Shown: piece after piece, positions 49,558 through 58,074 of the stretch
Position numbering within the stretch: position 1 is the first letter of the stretch
How the letters are laid out: the number at the start of each line of letters is the position of its first letter
NCBI GenBank assembly: GCA_900548895.1
Contig: URLZ01000006.1
Span: 8,094 to 72,093, forward strand
Origin: an uncultured Akkermansia sp.
GTDB lineage: Bacteria > Verrucomicrobiota > Verrucomicrobiia > Verrucomicrobiales > Akkermansiaceae
Length of the DNA: 64,000 nt
Reading direction: 5' to 3'
Notes under the pieces: model-generated
Database searches by the model: none
Seen by the model: the letters and a program-made list of their open reading frames with translations, nothing else
What the model was told of the DNA's origin: nothing
Position numbers and translations under genes: made by a program

Positions 49558-50154
49558 TCAGAGCGCTCCCTTGGTGGAGGGAATCAGGGACGCGGTGCGC
49601 GGATCGATGGCGACGGCGTCGCGCAGGGCGTGGGCGATGCTCTTGTAGACGGCCTCGGCAATGTGGTGGCCGTCGCGCCCGTAAAAGACTTCGATGTGCA
49701 GGTTGCAGCGCAGATTGTTCGTCAGCGCGCGGCAGAACTCGACCGTGAGCGAGAGGGGCATGTTGGGGGCATCCGCCGCGCCCTCCGGCGCGCGGAACTC
49801 GAGGTAGGGGCGGTTGGAGAGATCGATGACGCAGCGGCAGAGCGTCTCATCCATCGGGATGTAGGCGCAGCCGTAGCGGCGAATGCCGCGCTTGTCACTC
49901 AGCGCGCGCGCAATCGTCTCACCGATGACGATGCCCGTGTCCTCCACCGTGTGGTGGGCATCCACCTCGAGGTCGCCCTGTGCCGTCAACGCCATGTCGA
50001 TGAGGCTGTGGCGGGCAAAGAGGTGGAGCATGTGGTCAAAGAAGGGGTGCCCGGTGGCGATGGCGGCGCATCCGCTGCCGTCGAGGTTGAGCTCAAGACT
50101 GATGTCAGTCTCGCCTGTCGTGCGCTTGCTGCTTGCTTTTCTGGGGTCGGCCAT
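49558..50154 (-). CDS. hisB: Imidazoleglycerol-phosphate dehydratase
   Basis: A 198-residue enzyme made of two homologous halves. The manganese-binding motifs are HPFFDHMLHLFARH near 35, DAHHTVEDTGI near 65, IPMDETLCRCVID near 100 and the C-terminal NLHIEVFYGRDGHHIAEAVYK near 150. It dehydrates imidazole glycerol phosphate to the acetol phosphate. It is the short, monofunctional form without the phosphatase domain of enterobacteria. It has a strong promoter and a leader of about 7 nt, and probably heads the hisB-hisH-lptF/G unit. Confidence 0.95.
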   Translation of the reverse strand: MADPRKASSKRTTGETDISLELNLDGSGCAAIATGHPFFDHMLHLFARHSLIDMALTAQGDLEVDAHHTVEDTGIVIGETIARALSDKRGIRRYGCAYIPMDETLCRCVIDLSNRPYLEFRAPEGAADAPNMPLSLTVEFCRALTNNLRCNLHIEVFYGRDGHHIAEAVYKSIAHALRDAVAIDPRTASLIPSTKGAL

Positions 50155-50168
50155 GGGGGTGATACCCT

Positions 50169-50197
50169 ATTGTAGCACTTCCGCCGCCCTTTGCCAA
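50169..50197 (-). promoter_or_regulatory. Promoter of hisB
   Basis: On the minus strand TTGGCA (50197-50192), a 17-bp spacer and TACAAT (50174-50169). The start is about 7 nt before the ATG; the leader reads CACCCCC and has no room for a Shine-Dalgarno. Confidence 0.75.
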
Positions 50198-50400
50198 CAG
50201 TAAAAGGAGGGCAAATCGGGCCTCGTATGACTCAAATAAGGGCCTCGTGAGATCAACACAAGCCACAGGGCCCCGGCAAGAGGGCTCTCGAAGCGGCAAG
50301 CCGCCCCCTGCGCCTTATCCACTCGGGCGCTTTCCCCTCGGGAATTGTCCCCGCGAAAGGACTGCTCGAGCCCCGGGACACCCATTCCCCCTCTTTGCCC

Positions 50401-50430
50401 TTGACGCCGTCTCGCGGCTCGGTGTAAACT
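50401..50430 (+). promoter_or_regulatory. Promoter of the acyltransferase gene (leaderless)
   Basis: TTGACG (50401-50406), an 18-bp spacer and TAAACT (50425-50430). The start would fall on or next to the ATG at 50436. Confidence 0.65.
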
Positions 50431-50435
50431 GCCTC

Positions 50436-51641
50436 ATGCTCACCTGCGAATCCTCGGCGCTGATGCAGCGCTGCCTCTGGCTCGACTGGCTGCGCCTGCT
50501 GGCCCTCTTCCTCGTCGTGCTCTGCCATTGCTGCGACCCACTGCTCTTCAATCCCCTCGCGGCGCCGTCAGCCGAGCTGAGCTTCTGGGGAGCCGTCTGG
50601 CAGAGCTCGACGCGCGCCTGCGTCCCCCTCTTCGTCTGCATCACCGGGGCGCTGCTGCTGCCGGCGCTCGAGTCCACCTTCCGCTTCTGGAAGCGCCGCA
50701 TTACCCGCGTGCTCTGGCCCTTCCTCATCTGGAGCGCCCTCTACTGCCTCTTCCCCTGGCTCTTCCTCGGCCTCGGCGGGGCAGAGCCCGCGAGCATGGC
50801 CGATCACTTCGTCTCTGCCGCGGCCGAGCCGAGCGGCGCGCTGAGCAGCGCGCTGGGCGACGTGGCCCGCATCCCGCTGAGCTTTTCCCTCTACGCCGTC
50901 CACATGTGGTACGTCTACCTGCTCATCGGCCTCTACCTCTTCATCCCGATCCTCTCCGCCTGGCTGGAGCGTGCCACGCCGGCCGAGCAATACGCCGTGC
51001 TCGGTATCTGGGTGTTTTCCCTCTTCATCCCCTACATCAATCTGGCCACGCCCGAGCTCTGGGGCGTGTGCGCCTGGAACGACTGCGGCATGCTGCACTA
51101 CTTCGCCGGCTTCAGCGGCTACCTCCTGCTGGGGCACCTCATGCGCCACGGCCGCCGCATCGGTATCGGCCGCGCGCTGGCGGCGGGGGTGGTGCTCATC
51201 GCGCTCGGATACGCCGTCACACTGATCGGCTTCCGCGTCGTGCAGACGGAGTCCTATACGGCCGACGGCTTCGGCGAGATGCTGAGCCTGGCCCTCTCCC
51301 CGGCCACCCCGGGCACGCCCTACGTGCCGGCGCACGAGGTCTTCCTCTTTTTCTGCAGCCCGAATGTCGCGTTGATGGTCACGGGCCTGCTGCTCATCTT
51401 CCGCGAAATCCAGGACTCTCCGCTGTGGCTGCGCCGCCTGCTCGCCAACCTCACCTCCTGCGGCTTCGGGATCTACCTCGTGCACTACTTCTTCGTCGGC
51501 CCGGCCTTCTCCTTCTGCCGTGATCTGGGCATCCCCGGCGAACTGCTGGTGCCGGCTGCGGCGCTGATCGTGCTGCCCGTGACCTGGTGCTTCGTGGCCC
51601 TGCTCAAGCGCGTCGTGCCCGGCAAGTGGCTGCTGGGCTGA
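50436..51641 (+). CDS. Acyltransferase family 3 membrane protein
   Basis: A protein of about 401 residues with about ten membrane helices. The start at 50436 is set by the promoter and by the family pattern LWLDWLRLLALFLVVLCHC right after it; longer frames upstream would run through the promoter. Further marks are RACVPLFVCITGALLL near 60, KRRITRVLWPFLIWSALYCL near 85 and WYVYLLIGLYLFIPIL near 155. These enzymes O-acetylate sugars on extracytoplasmic glycans (OafA/WecH type). The C-terminal CGFGIYLVHYFFVGP is also typical. It is a single gene and is not near the capsule cluster. Confidence 0.87.
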   Translation: MLTCESSALMQRCLWLDWLRLLALFLVVLCHCCDPLLFNPLAAPSAELSFWGAVWQSSTRACVPLFVCITGALLLPALESTFRFWKRRITRVLWPFLIWSALYCLFPWLFLGLGGAEPASMADHFVSAAAEPSGALSSALGDVARIPLSFSLYAVHMWYVYLLIGLYLFIPILSAWLERATPAEQYAVLGIWVFSLFIPYINLATPELWGVCAWNDCGMLHYFAGFSGYLLLGHLMRHGRRIGIGRALAAGVVLIALGYAVTLIGFRVVQTESYTADGFGEMLSLALSPATPGTPYVPAHEVFLFFCSPNVALMVTGLLLIFREIQDSPLWLRRLLANLTSCGFGIYLVHYFFVGPAFSFCRDLGIPGELLVPAAALIVLPVTWCFVALLKRVVPGKWLLG

Positions 51642-51779
51642 GTTGGGCAGGGGAAGGAGCATCTCTCGCCGGAGGTCGCCTTTCGCTGAGAGGGGGGCGC
51701 GGCGAAGGGTTGCTTCCGGGTCGAAGTTGTGACGAGGCCGTCCGCGGCAGCGGTCAATTCGGGGAGGCGTTAGCGCGGT

Positions 51780-51849
51780 GTGAGTCTTGCTTGGAGTGAG
51801 TCTTGCTTGGAGTGAGTCTTGCTTGGGGTGAGTCTTGCGCGGTGTGAGG
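51780..51849. repeat. 16-bp tandem repeat, four units plus a partial unit
   Basis: GTGAGTCTTGCTTGGA is repeated head-to-tail at 51780, 51796, 51812 and 51828. The last two units vary at their 3' ends, and a fifth begins at 51844. It lies in the gap between convergent genes (51642-51970), which is otherwise without features. It is a minisatellite that could vary in copy number. Confidence 0.85.
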
Positions 51850-51970
51850 ATGACTCAGCGTGAGGATGGCGCGGTTTCGTCCGGCAGGCTCAGGCCGTCG
51901 GATGCCCGCGTCTCCCTGAAGCGCAAGGAGCCTGAAGATCGGCCCCCTGATGTGCAGGATGCTCAGGAGT

Positions 51971-52591
51971 TCAGCCCTCCTGATGGGCGGCGCGAAAGCG
52001 CTCCATGCCCGGCAGTGGCTGCTGCTCGGGCGCGCTCAGGGGGCGAATGACGCGGCAGGGAACGCCGCCGGCCAGCACGTTGGCCGGCACGTCGCGGGTG
52101 ACGACGCTGCCGCCCGCAATGATGCTGTTTTCACCGATGTGGACGCCGGGCAGCACCTTGACGCCGCCGCCGATCCAGACGCCGGCGTCGATGCTGATGG
52201 GCAGGCTGTATTCGGCGCCGGTGCGCCTTGTCTCCGCATCGGCGGGATGGGAGGCGGTGTAGAAGCCGCACTGCGGGCCGACGAGCACGTTGTCGCCGAA
52301 GGTGACCTTGCCGCCGTCGAGAATGACGCAGTCGTGGTTGATGAAGACGCCGTCGCCCAGCTCGATGTTGGAGCCGTAGTCGCACCAGAAATTGGGCATA
52401 ATCATCGCCTGCCCGCGGATGCGGCCGATGAGCCGGCTGAGGATGTCCCGCTGGGTGGCCTCATCGGCCGGGTCCGTGTGGTTGAATTGGTAACAGAGGT
52501 GTTTGGCCTGAACCCTCAGGGCTAAAAGTTCGCTGTCATTGGCGTCGAAGAGCTCCCCGCGGAGCATCTTGCTTTGTTCCGATCGTTCCAT
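51971..52591 (-). CDS. Hexapeptide-repeat sugar O-acetyltransferase (maltose acetyltransferase type)
   Basis: A 206-residue protein from the ATG at 52591, chosen because the promoter places the transcript start there. It opens with the Mac domain (SKMLRGELFDANDSELLALR). The left-handed beta-helix follows: NFWCDYGSNIELGDGVFINHDCVILDGG, then SLPISIDAGVWIGGGVKVLPGVHIGENSIIAGGSVVTRDVPANVLAGG. The catalytic His is in YTASHP near 125. It transfers acetyl from acetyl-CoA to a sugar hydroxyl in the cytoplasm. It is transcribed alone and converges on the membrane acyltransferase. Confidence 0.92.
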   Translation of the reverse strand: MERSEQSKMLRGELFDANDSELLALRVQAKHLCYQFNHTDPADEATQRDILSRLIGRIRGQAMIMPNFWCDYGSNIELGDGVFINHDCVILDGGKVTFGDNVLVGPQCGFYTASHPADAETRRTGAEYSLPISIDAGVWIGGGVKVLPGVHIGENSIIAGGSVVTRDVPANVLAGGVPCRVIRPLSAPEQQPLPGMERFRAAHQEG

Positions 52592-52598
52592 GTCCGTG

Positions 52599-52627
52599 AC
52601 TCTAGCACAGGAGCGTTGACTGGTCAA
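52599..52627 (-). promoter_or_regulatory. Promoter of the acetyltransferase gene (leaderless)
   Basis: On the minus strand TTGACC (52627-52622), a 17-bp spacer and TAGAGT (52604-52599). Seven bases separate the -10 from the ATG at 52591, so the mRNA should begin at the start codon. Confidence 0.72.
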
Positions 52628-52864
52628 GGGTGGTGCGGCTCCCGACGCGCCCTTGCCGATGTTCACGAAAAAGGAGGAGTGGCTCGGGCGGAGCGTCCGG
52701 CGGGCAAGCCTCGCGTAGCTCCGCCCCGTCCTCCGTGCTTCGTGTGCACGCTCGGGGGCGGGAGCCCCGGGCCGAGCTCTGAGGGAGAGCGGTGCGAAGG
52801 GGCCCTGCGGTGCAAAGGAGCCTCGCGGCGCGATCGGCGAAGGCGCATGGAGCGCGATTTCCGC

Positions 52865-52893
52865 TTGACGCTCCGCCGGCGGCGTGCCATCAT
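52865..52893 (+). promoter_or_regulatory. Promoter of the secreted CxxC protein gene (leaderless)
   Basis: TTGACG (52865-52870), a 17-bp spacer and CATCAT (52888-52893). The ATG at 52900 is the seventh base after the -10. The gap from 52628 to 52864 shows no gene. Confidence 0.62.
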
Positions 52894-52899
52894 GCCGAC

Positions 52900-53454
52900 A
52901 TGAAGATGCAAGCTTTGTTCTCATCGCTGGTCGCGGCGGCGTTTTGCCTGACGCTCGCGCCGCTGCCCGCAGCAGCTGATGCCAATCCGTCCCCGAGCGC
53001 CGAGGCAAGCCACGGCGACCTCAGCAAGGCGGAGCGCAAGAAGCTGGCGGCGGAAAAGAAGGCGGCCAAGAGGAAGGCGGCTCGCGCCAAGGCCGTGTTC
53101 AAGTGGTTCCGCTCTGAGAAGGCCGCCCTCGCTTTCGGCAAAAAGCACAATTTGCCCGTCTGGATGGTCTACAGCGACCCGGCAACCTGCCCCGTCTGCG
53201 TGGTCTTTGAAAAAGAGATCCTCAACAACCCGAAGCTCAAGCGCAGCCGCGGTATCGGCTGCGGCTACATCAGCGGCAAGCCGATGCCCAAATATCAGTG
53301 CACGGCTAAGCCCAGCGGCGCGATCGTCCTGCCCGACGGCACGGTGGCGGACAACCTCTCCTGCTACAAGGGCTGGGAGGTCGACCAGTACATCGAGCAG
53401 CTGAAGAAGGCCGCCGATCGCCTCGAGCCGGCCGACGATGCCGCGGCGGAGTGA
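52900..53454 (+). CDS. Secreted thioredoxin-fold protein with CPVC motif
   Basis: A 184-residue protein from the ATG at 52900, with a signal peptide of about 25 residues (cleavage probably after AAADA). A lysine/alanine-rich helix follows (SKAERKKLAAEKKAAKRKAARAK, about 42-64). A thioredoxin-like core then has VWMVYSDPATCPVCVVFEKEILNN, with the redox pair CPVC near 95, and ends in PSGAIVLPDGTVADNL. The cis-Pro region fits PSGAIV. It should act in the periplasm or at the envelope on disulfides; further Cys (CGY, YQC, SCYKG) may form its own bonds. The exact partner is unknown. Confidence 0.75.
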   Translation: MKMQALFSSLVAAAFCLTLAPLPAAADANPSPSAEASHGDLSKAERKKLAAEKKAAKRKAARAKAVFKWFRSEKAALAFGKKHNLPVWMVYSDPATCPVCVVFEKEILNNPKLKRSRGIGCGYISGKPMPKYQCTAKPSGAIVLPDGTVADNLSCYKGWEVDQYIEQLKKAADRLEPADDAAAE

Positions 53455-53691
53455 GCGGCGGCATCGCCTCCGTGCAGAGAGGGACGAGAGGGGCAGGACC
53501 GAGGGTGAGCCGCTCTGAGAGTGCGCCCGGCGGGGGTCGTTCAAGGCCGTGGGCTCGCCAACCGGAAGTCGCGCCAACGGCGCCGGCGGCACCTCGGGGG
53601 GACTGCTGGGGATTCGCCGCGGGGGACGGGCTCGGTGCCCTTTTCCTTTCGCTGCGCTTCGTCCCCCCTCTGTCAGCAGGACGAAAAGGGC

Positions 53692-53720
53692 TTGACGCCG
53701 GGGGGCCCGGCTGGGAGAAT
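53692..53720 (+). promoter_or_regulatory. Promoter of the sulfatase gene (leaderless)
   Basis: TTGACG (53692-53697), a 17-bp GC-rich spacer and GAGAAT (53715-53720). The ATG at 53726 is six bases after the -10. Confidence 0.6.
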
Positions 53721-53725
53721 GGGGC

Positions 53726-55183
53726 ATGCTCCGTTTGTTGCTCTCTCTGCTCACGGCGGCTGCCTGCTGCACTGCAGCTTGCACCGCTGCCTGTGCCACG
53801 GCGGCATCTCAGGCCGCTCCATCGCGACCGAATGTCGTGGTGATTATGACCGATGACCTCGGTTACGGTGATTTAGGCTGCACGGGATCCCGCCAAGTGC
53901 TCAGTCCGAATATCGACCGCCTTGCCGAGACGGGCGTGTTCTGCGAGCGCGCCTACGCGGCGGCCCCCATGTGCGCGCCCTCCCGCATGGCTCTGATGAC
54001 GGGGCGCCAGCCGAAGCGCTACGGCATCACGATGAACCCCAACTGGAAAGACCCCAATCTGCCCGAGAGCCGCTACGGCTTGCCGACCACGGAGCGCATG
54101 CTGCCCGATTACCTCAACCCGCTGGGCTATTGCTGCGGCGTGGTGGGCAAGTGGCACCTGGGGCACACGGAAGGCCAGCGGCCGCAGGATCGCGGCTTTG
54201 CCCGGTGGTGGGGCTTCCTCGGCGGTTCGCGCTCCTACCTCCCGATGGCCAAGGAGCAGGAGGGGCTCAACCCCAGCCGCATCGTCTCCAACTACGACCC
54301 CACGCCGCAGGTCAGCTATCTGACGGACGACGTGACGCGCGAGGCGCTGCGCTTCATCCGCGAGCAGGGGGCTCGCAAGCAGCCCTTTTTCCTCTTCGTC
54401 GCCTACAACGCGCCGCACTGGCCGCTGGAGTCTCTGTCGGCGGATCGCGAGGCCACGAAGCGCCACGCAGCGGCTCAGGGAGCTCCCGTGCCGGCGGGTG
54501 ATCGCCTGCATTACTGCGCCATGATTCACGCCGTGGATCGCGGCGTGGGGCAGATTGTCGAGGCGCTCCGCGAGCAGGGCGTGGCTGCGGATACCCTCGT
54601 CTTCTTCATGTCCGATAACGGCGGTGCCCCCGAGGCCCCGGCCAGCAACGCCCCTTGGCGAGGCCACAAGCGCCTGCACTACGACGGCGGGGTGCGCGTG
54701 CCCTTCATCGTGAGCTGTGCTGCTGAAAAGCCCGGCCCCGCGCTGCCCGCCGATGCGTTCAAGCCCGGCAGTCGCTGTCGCAAGCTGGTTTCTCTGATGG
54801 ACGTCCTGCCCACGGTGCTGGATCTCAACGATCAGGATGCTCCGGACGCCATGGACGGCCGCAGCCTTCTGCCCGCTCTTCGGGGAGAGCCGACCGCCGG
54901 ACGCCGTCTGGAGTGGTGCACGGCTGAGACGAACGCCATCCTCGCCGACGGCTGGAAGCTGCTGCGCGCGAAGGGCGTGCCTCCGCGCCTCTACTGCCTG
55001 CGCGAGGATCCCACCGAGCAGCGGGATCGCTCCGCCTCCGAGCCCGAAATCCTGCGCTGTCTTGCGCGCGAGCTCGACGCCTACCTGAACGCGACGCCCG
55101 CGCCCCGTTACTCGGATAATCCCGCTTGGGGGCAGAAGCTGCTGCGCGAGCATACGGAGGCCAAGATGATGCCCCAGCGCTGA
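53726..55183 (+). CDS. Secreted sulfatase (arylsulfatase family S1)
   Basis: A 485-residue alkaline-phosphatase-fold hydrolase. The signal peptide is unusually Cys/Ala-rich (AAACCTAACTAACATA), and a lipoprotein form is possible. The mature part has metal ligands in VVVIMTDDLGYGDLGC near 37 and the formylglycine motif Cys-Ala-Pro-Ser-Arg near 83 (PMCAPSRMALMTGR). It also has VGKWHLGH near 140 and FMSDNGGAPEAP near 290. It needs a formylglycine-generating or anSME enzyme, not seen here. It removes sulfate esters from glycans, which fits mucin use. Sequence alone does not give the sugar or position. Confidence 0.92.
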   Translation: MLRLLLSLLTAAACCTAACTAACATAASQAAPSRPNVVVIMTDDLGYGDLGCTGSRQVLSPNIDRLAETGVFCERAYAAAPMCAPSRMALMTGRQPKRYGITMNPNWKDPNLPESRYGLPTTERMLPDYLNPLGYCCGVVGKWHLGHTEGQRPQDRGFARWWGFLGGSRSYLPMAKEQEGLNPSRIVSNYDPTPQVSYLTDDVTREALRFIREQGARKQPFFLFVAYNAPHWPLESLSADREATKRHAAAQGAPVPAGDRLHYCAMIHAVDRGVGQIVEALREQGVAADTLVFFMSDNGGAPEAPASNAPWRGHKRLHYDGGVRVPFIVSCAAEKPGPALPADAFKPGSRCRKLVSLMDVLPTVLDLNDQDAPDAMDGRSLLPALRGEPTAGRRLEWCTAETNAILADGWKLLRAKGVPPRLYCLREDPTEQRDRSASEPEILRCLARELDAYLNATPAPRYSDNPAWGQKLLREHTEAKMMPQR

Positions 55184-55511
55184 TCCGCCGATCAGCATTG
55201 GCGGTGTGAACTCGGCAAGGGCCCGGCGCGGTGTGCTCGGCGCGGCGGATTCCTCGGGGTGCATTCAGCTGGCTGCCTCGGGCGGGCCCCGGCCCCAAGA
55301 GAATCGCCCGCCGCTTCCGGCGGGTGCGTTCGAGGACCGCAGGAGTCGAGTCCCTGCGCCGCGGGTGCGGGAGGAGAGAGATTCGGGAGGTGTGGGGCGC
55401 GACTGATTCGGGACGATCGGGGAGCGAGGGATTCGGAAGGCCTGCCGAATCCGAAGCCGGGCGGATGAGGGAGGCCCGCGAATTCGGAGTCCGCGAGCGA
55501 CGCTTCCGATC
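55184..55511. other. Intergenic region with one strong hairpin, no gene
   Basis: GGATTCGG (55429-55436) and CCGAATCC (55445-55452) form a perfect 8-bp stem, and ATTCGG recurs several times nearby (55381-55490). There is no T-tract. No reading frame here looks real. Confidence 0.5.
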
Positions 55512-55539
55512 TTGACTTTGCCCCGCGCTGTGCTAGACT
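55512..55539 (+). promoter_or_regulatory. Promoter of nadE
   Basis: TTGACT (55512-55517), a 16-bp spacer and TAGACT (55534-55539). The predicted start is about 4 nt before the ATG at 55550. Confidence 0.7.
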
Positions 55540-55549
55540 GTTTCGCAGA

Positions 55550-57487
55550 ATGAGCAGCTTCGGATATTATCGCTTCGCCGCTGTGACCCCCTCCGTGAGG
55601 GTCGCCGATGTGGAATACAATGTCGCGCGCCTCGTGAGCAGCATGCAGGCCGCCGTTCAGGGCGGGGCGCAGGTGGTGCTCTTCCCCGAGCTCTGCCTGA
55701 CGGGCTACAGCTGCGGTGACCTCTTTTTTCAGCGACGCCTTCAAAAGGCGGCTCTCGCCGGCCTGAAGAGCTTTGCGGAGCAGACGGCTCGCTTCAGCCG
55801 CGACGGGCACTCCCCCGTCGCCGTCGTCTCGCTGCCTCTCGTCGTGCAGGACGGCCTCTACAACGTCGCAGCCGTCGTGCAGGGCGGGCGCGTGCTGGGC
55901 TTTGTCCCCAAGTCCGTGCTGCCGAATTATCGCGAGTTTTACGAGAAGCGCCAGTTCCTCCCAGCCTCCAAGCTGCCGGTCAGCGAGCTGTCGCTGCCGG
56001 GATTCGGCACGGTGCCGATCGGGACGGATCTGCTCTTCGCCGATGCGGAGGAGCTCGTCTTCGGCATTGAGATCTGCGAGGACCTCTGGACGGTGATCCC
56101 GCCCAGCAGCCGCCTCTGCCTTCAGGGCGCTCGGGTGATTCTGAACCCCTCGGCCAGCAACGAGCTGGCGGGCAAGGCCTCGTACCGCCGCCGCTTGGTG
56201 GCGCAGCAGAGCGGCAGCTGTCTGGCCGGCTATGTGTTTGCATCGGCGGGCATCGGCGAGAGCACGCAGGACGTCGTCTACAGCGGCCATGCGCTCATCG
56301 CCGACAACGGGCGCATCGTGGCCGAGAATACGCGCTTCATGCGCGAGAGCAGCTACATCGTGGCCGATCTCGATCTCGCGCGCCTCAGCAATGCCCGCAT
56401 GAGCGAGAGCTCCTTCCACGATGCCGAGCTGCCGGAGGCATGGCGCGGCGTGCGCCGCGTGGAGCTCAGCGCTCTGCCGGACACCTGTGACCTCAGCCAC
56501 GCGGGCCTCGTTCCCCGGCCCTTCCTGCCGCCGCCCGCAGTGCGCAGCCAACGCTGCGAAGATATCCTCAACATTCAGGCCGCCGGTCTGGCGCGCCGCA
56601 TGGAGCAGACGAAGGCCCGCTCGCTGGTGATCGGGATTTCCGGCGGACTGGACAGTTCGCTGGCGCTGCTGGTGTGCTGCAGGGCCTGCCGCATGCTGGG
56701 CAAGGATCCGTCGATGATTCTCGCCATCACGATGCCGGGCTTCGGCACGACGGGCCGCACCTACGGAAATGCCGTGAAGATGATTCAGCTCGTCGGCGCG
56801 ACCTTCAAGGAGGTGAACATCCGCGAGGCCTGCCTGCACCACTTCCGCGAGCTCGGCTTCGACCCCTCGCAGCGCACGGTGACCTACGAGAACGTGCAGG
56901 CGCGCGAGCGCACCAAGATCCTGATGAACCACGCCAACCTCACCGGAGGTCTTGTCGTCGGCACGGGCGACCTCTCGGAGATCGCGCTGGGCTGGTCCAC
57001 CTACAACGGAGACCACATGAGCATGTATGCCGTCAACTGCTCGATCCCCAAGACGCTCATCCGCTGCCTCATCTCTCACGTGGCGGAGCAGAGCTCGCGC
57101 GAGCTGGCCGCCGTGCTTCAGGATGTCATCGACACGCCCGTGAGCCCGGAGCTTCTGCCGCCGGCCGACGACGGCAGCGTCGAGCAGAAGACTGAGGACA
57201 TTCTCGGCCCCTACGATCTGCACGACTTCTTCCTCTACCACTTCATCAAGTACGGCGCCGAACCCGACAAGCTGCGCGCGCTGGCCTGTCTGGCCTTTGC
57301 CGACGAGTACCCTCCCGAGCTCATCGACAAGACGCTCAACACCTTCCTGCGGCGCTTCTTCTCCCAGCAGTTCAAGCGCAGCTGCATCCCCGACGGCCCG
57401 AAGGTCGGCACCATCGCCCTCTCGCCGCGCGGCGACTGGCGCATGCCCAGCGACGCCAACGGGGCCGTCTGGCAGCAGCGAGGCTGA
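55550..57487 (+). CDS. nadE: Glutamine-dependent NAD+ synthetase
   Basis: A 645-residue two-domain enzyme. The N-terminal nitrilase-type glutaminase has Glu in LFPELCLTGYS near 48, Lys in FVPKSVLPNY near 122 and Cys in FGIEICEDLW near 176. The C-terminal ATP-pyrophosphatase domain has the P-loop VIGISGGLDSSLAL near 362, NVQARERTKILMN near 452 and GTGDLSEIALGW near 472. It amidates nicotinic acid adenine dinucleotide to NAD+ using glutamine. Length is normal for the fused form. Confidence 0.95.
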   Translation: MSSFGYYRFAAVTPSVRVADVEYNVARLVSSMQAAVQGGAQVVLFPELCLTGYSCGDLFFQRRLQKAALAGLKSFAEQTARFSRDGHSPVAVVSLPLVVQDGLYNVAAVVQGGRVLGFVPKSVLPNYREFYEKRQFLPASKLPVSELSLPGFGTVPIGTDLLFADAEELVFGIEICEDLWTVIPPSSRLCLQGARVILNPSASNELAGKASYRRRLVAQQSGSCLAGYVFASAGIGESTQDVVYSGHALIADNGRIVAENTRFMRESSYIVADLDLARLSNARMSESSFHDAELPEAWRGVRRVELSALPDTCDLSHAGLVPRPFLPPPAVRSQRCEDILNIQAAGLARRMEQTKARSLVIGISGGLDSSLALLVCCRACRMLGKDPSMILAITMPGFGTTGRTYGNAVKMIQLVGATFKEVNIREACLHHFRELGFDPSQRTVTYENVQARERTKILMNHANLTGGLVVGTGDLSEIALGWSTYNGDHMSMYAVNCSIPKTLIRCLISHVAEQSSRELAAVLQDVIDTPVSPELLPPADDGSVEQKTEDILGPYDLHDFFLYHFIKYGAEPDKLRALACLAFADEYPPELIDKTLNTFLRRFFSQQFKRSCIPDGPKVGTIALSPRGDWRMPSDANGAVWQQRG

Positions 57488-57518
57488 GCGGCTTGAGGGA
57501 ATGCTCACGGTAATGTGC

Positions 57519-57547
57519 TTGCCTGCCTCGGCGTTTTAGGCTACAAT
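57519..57547 (+). promoter_or_regulatory. Promoter of rppH-trmO
   Basis: TTGCCT (57519-57524), a 17-bp spacer and TACAAT (57542-57547), giving a leader of about 45 nt with no Shine-Dalgarno. Confidence 0.7.
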
Positions 57548-57598
57548 GCCCGCGCCGCCACGGCTCTCTTTCGGCTGATTCCCACCACGGTACACACG

Positions 57599-58069
57599 AT
57601 GTCACACACCACGGAACTCTACCGCCCCAATGCCGCCATCATCTATCAGCGCTCAGATGGCACGGTTCTCGTATGCGAGCGCGTCAAGCCTGCCGGCGCC
57701 TGGCAGTTTCCGCAGGGCGGCATCAAGAAGGGCGAGGCTCCGATGGAGGCGGCCTGCCGCGAGGGGATGGAGGAGACGGGTTTCCGCCCGAATGAATACG
57801 ACGTCATCGCCGAGCACGGGCCCTACCGCTACGACTACCCGCCCAAGGAGCGCGAGCGCGTGCTGCGCAAGCGCGGCATCCCCTACGCCGGGCAGGAGCA
57901 GCACTACTTCCTCTGCCGGATGCACAGCGATCAGGCCGAGCCCTGGCTCGACAACAAGGAGTTCTGCTCCTATCGCTGGATTCAGCCGGCGGACTTTGAT
58001 TTCGACGCCCTGCCGTCTTTCAAGCGCGGCGTCTACCGGCAGGTGATGAGCGATTTCTTCGGCCTCTGA
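57599..58069 (+). CDS. rppH: RNA pyrophosphohydrolase (Nudix)
   Basis: A 156-residue protein from the ATG at 57599, where the family pattern begins (YRPNAAIIYQRSDGTVLVCERV). The Nudix box is GGIKKGEAPMEAACREGMEETGF (about residues 40-62) with the required Glu residues. W-Q-F-P-Q before it and YRWIQPADFDFDALPSFKRGVY near the C-terminus match RppH. It removes pyrophosphate from the 5' end of mRNA and so starts decay. It lies 5 bp before trmO, so the two RNA-acting genes are cotranscribed. Confidence 0.88.
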   Translation: MSHTTELYRPNAAIIYQRSDGTVLVCERVKPAGAWQFPQGGIKKGEAPMEAACREGMEETGFRPNEYDVIAEHGPYRYDYPPKERERVLRKRGIPYAGQEQHYFLCRMHSDQAEPWLDNKEFCSYRWIQPADFDFDALPSFKRGVYRQVMSDFFGL

Positions 58070-58074
58070 CGCGC

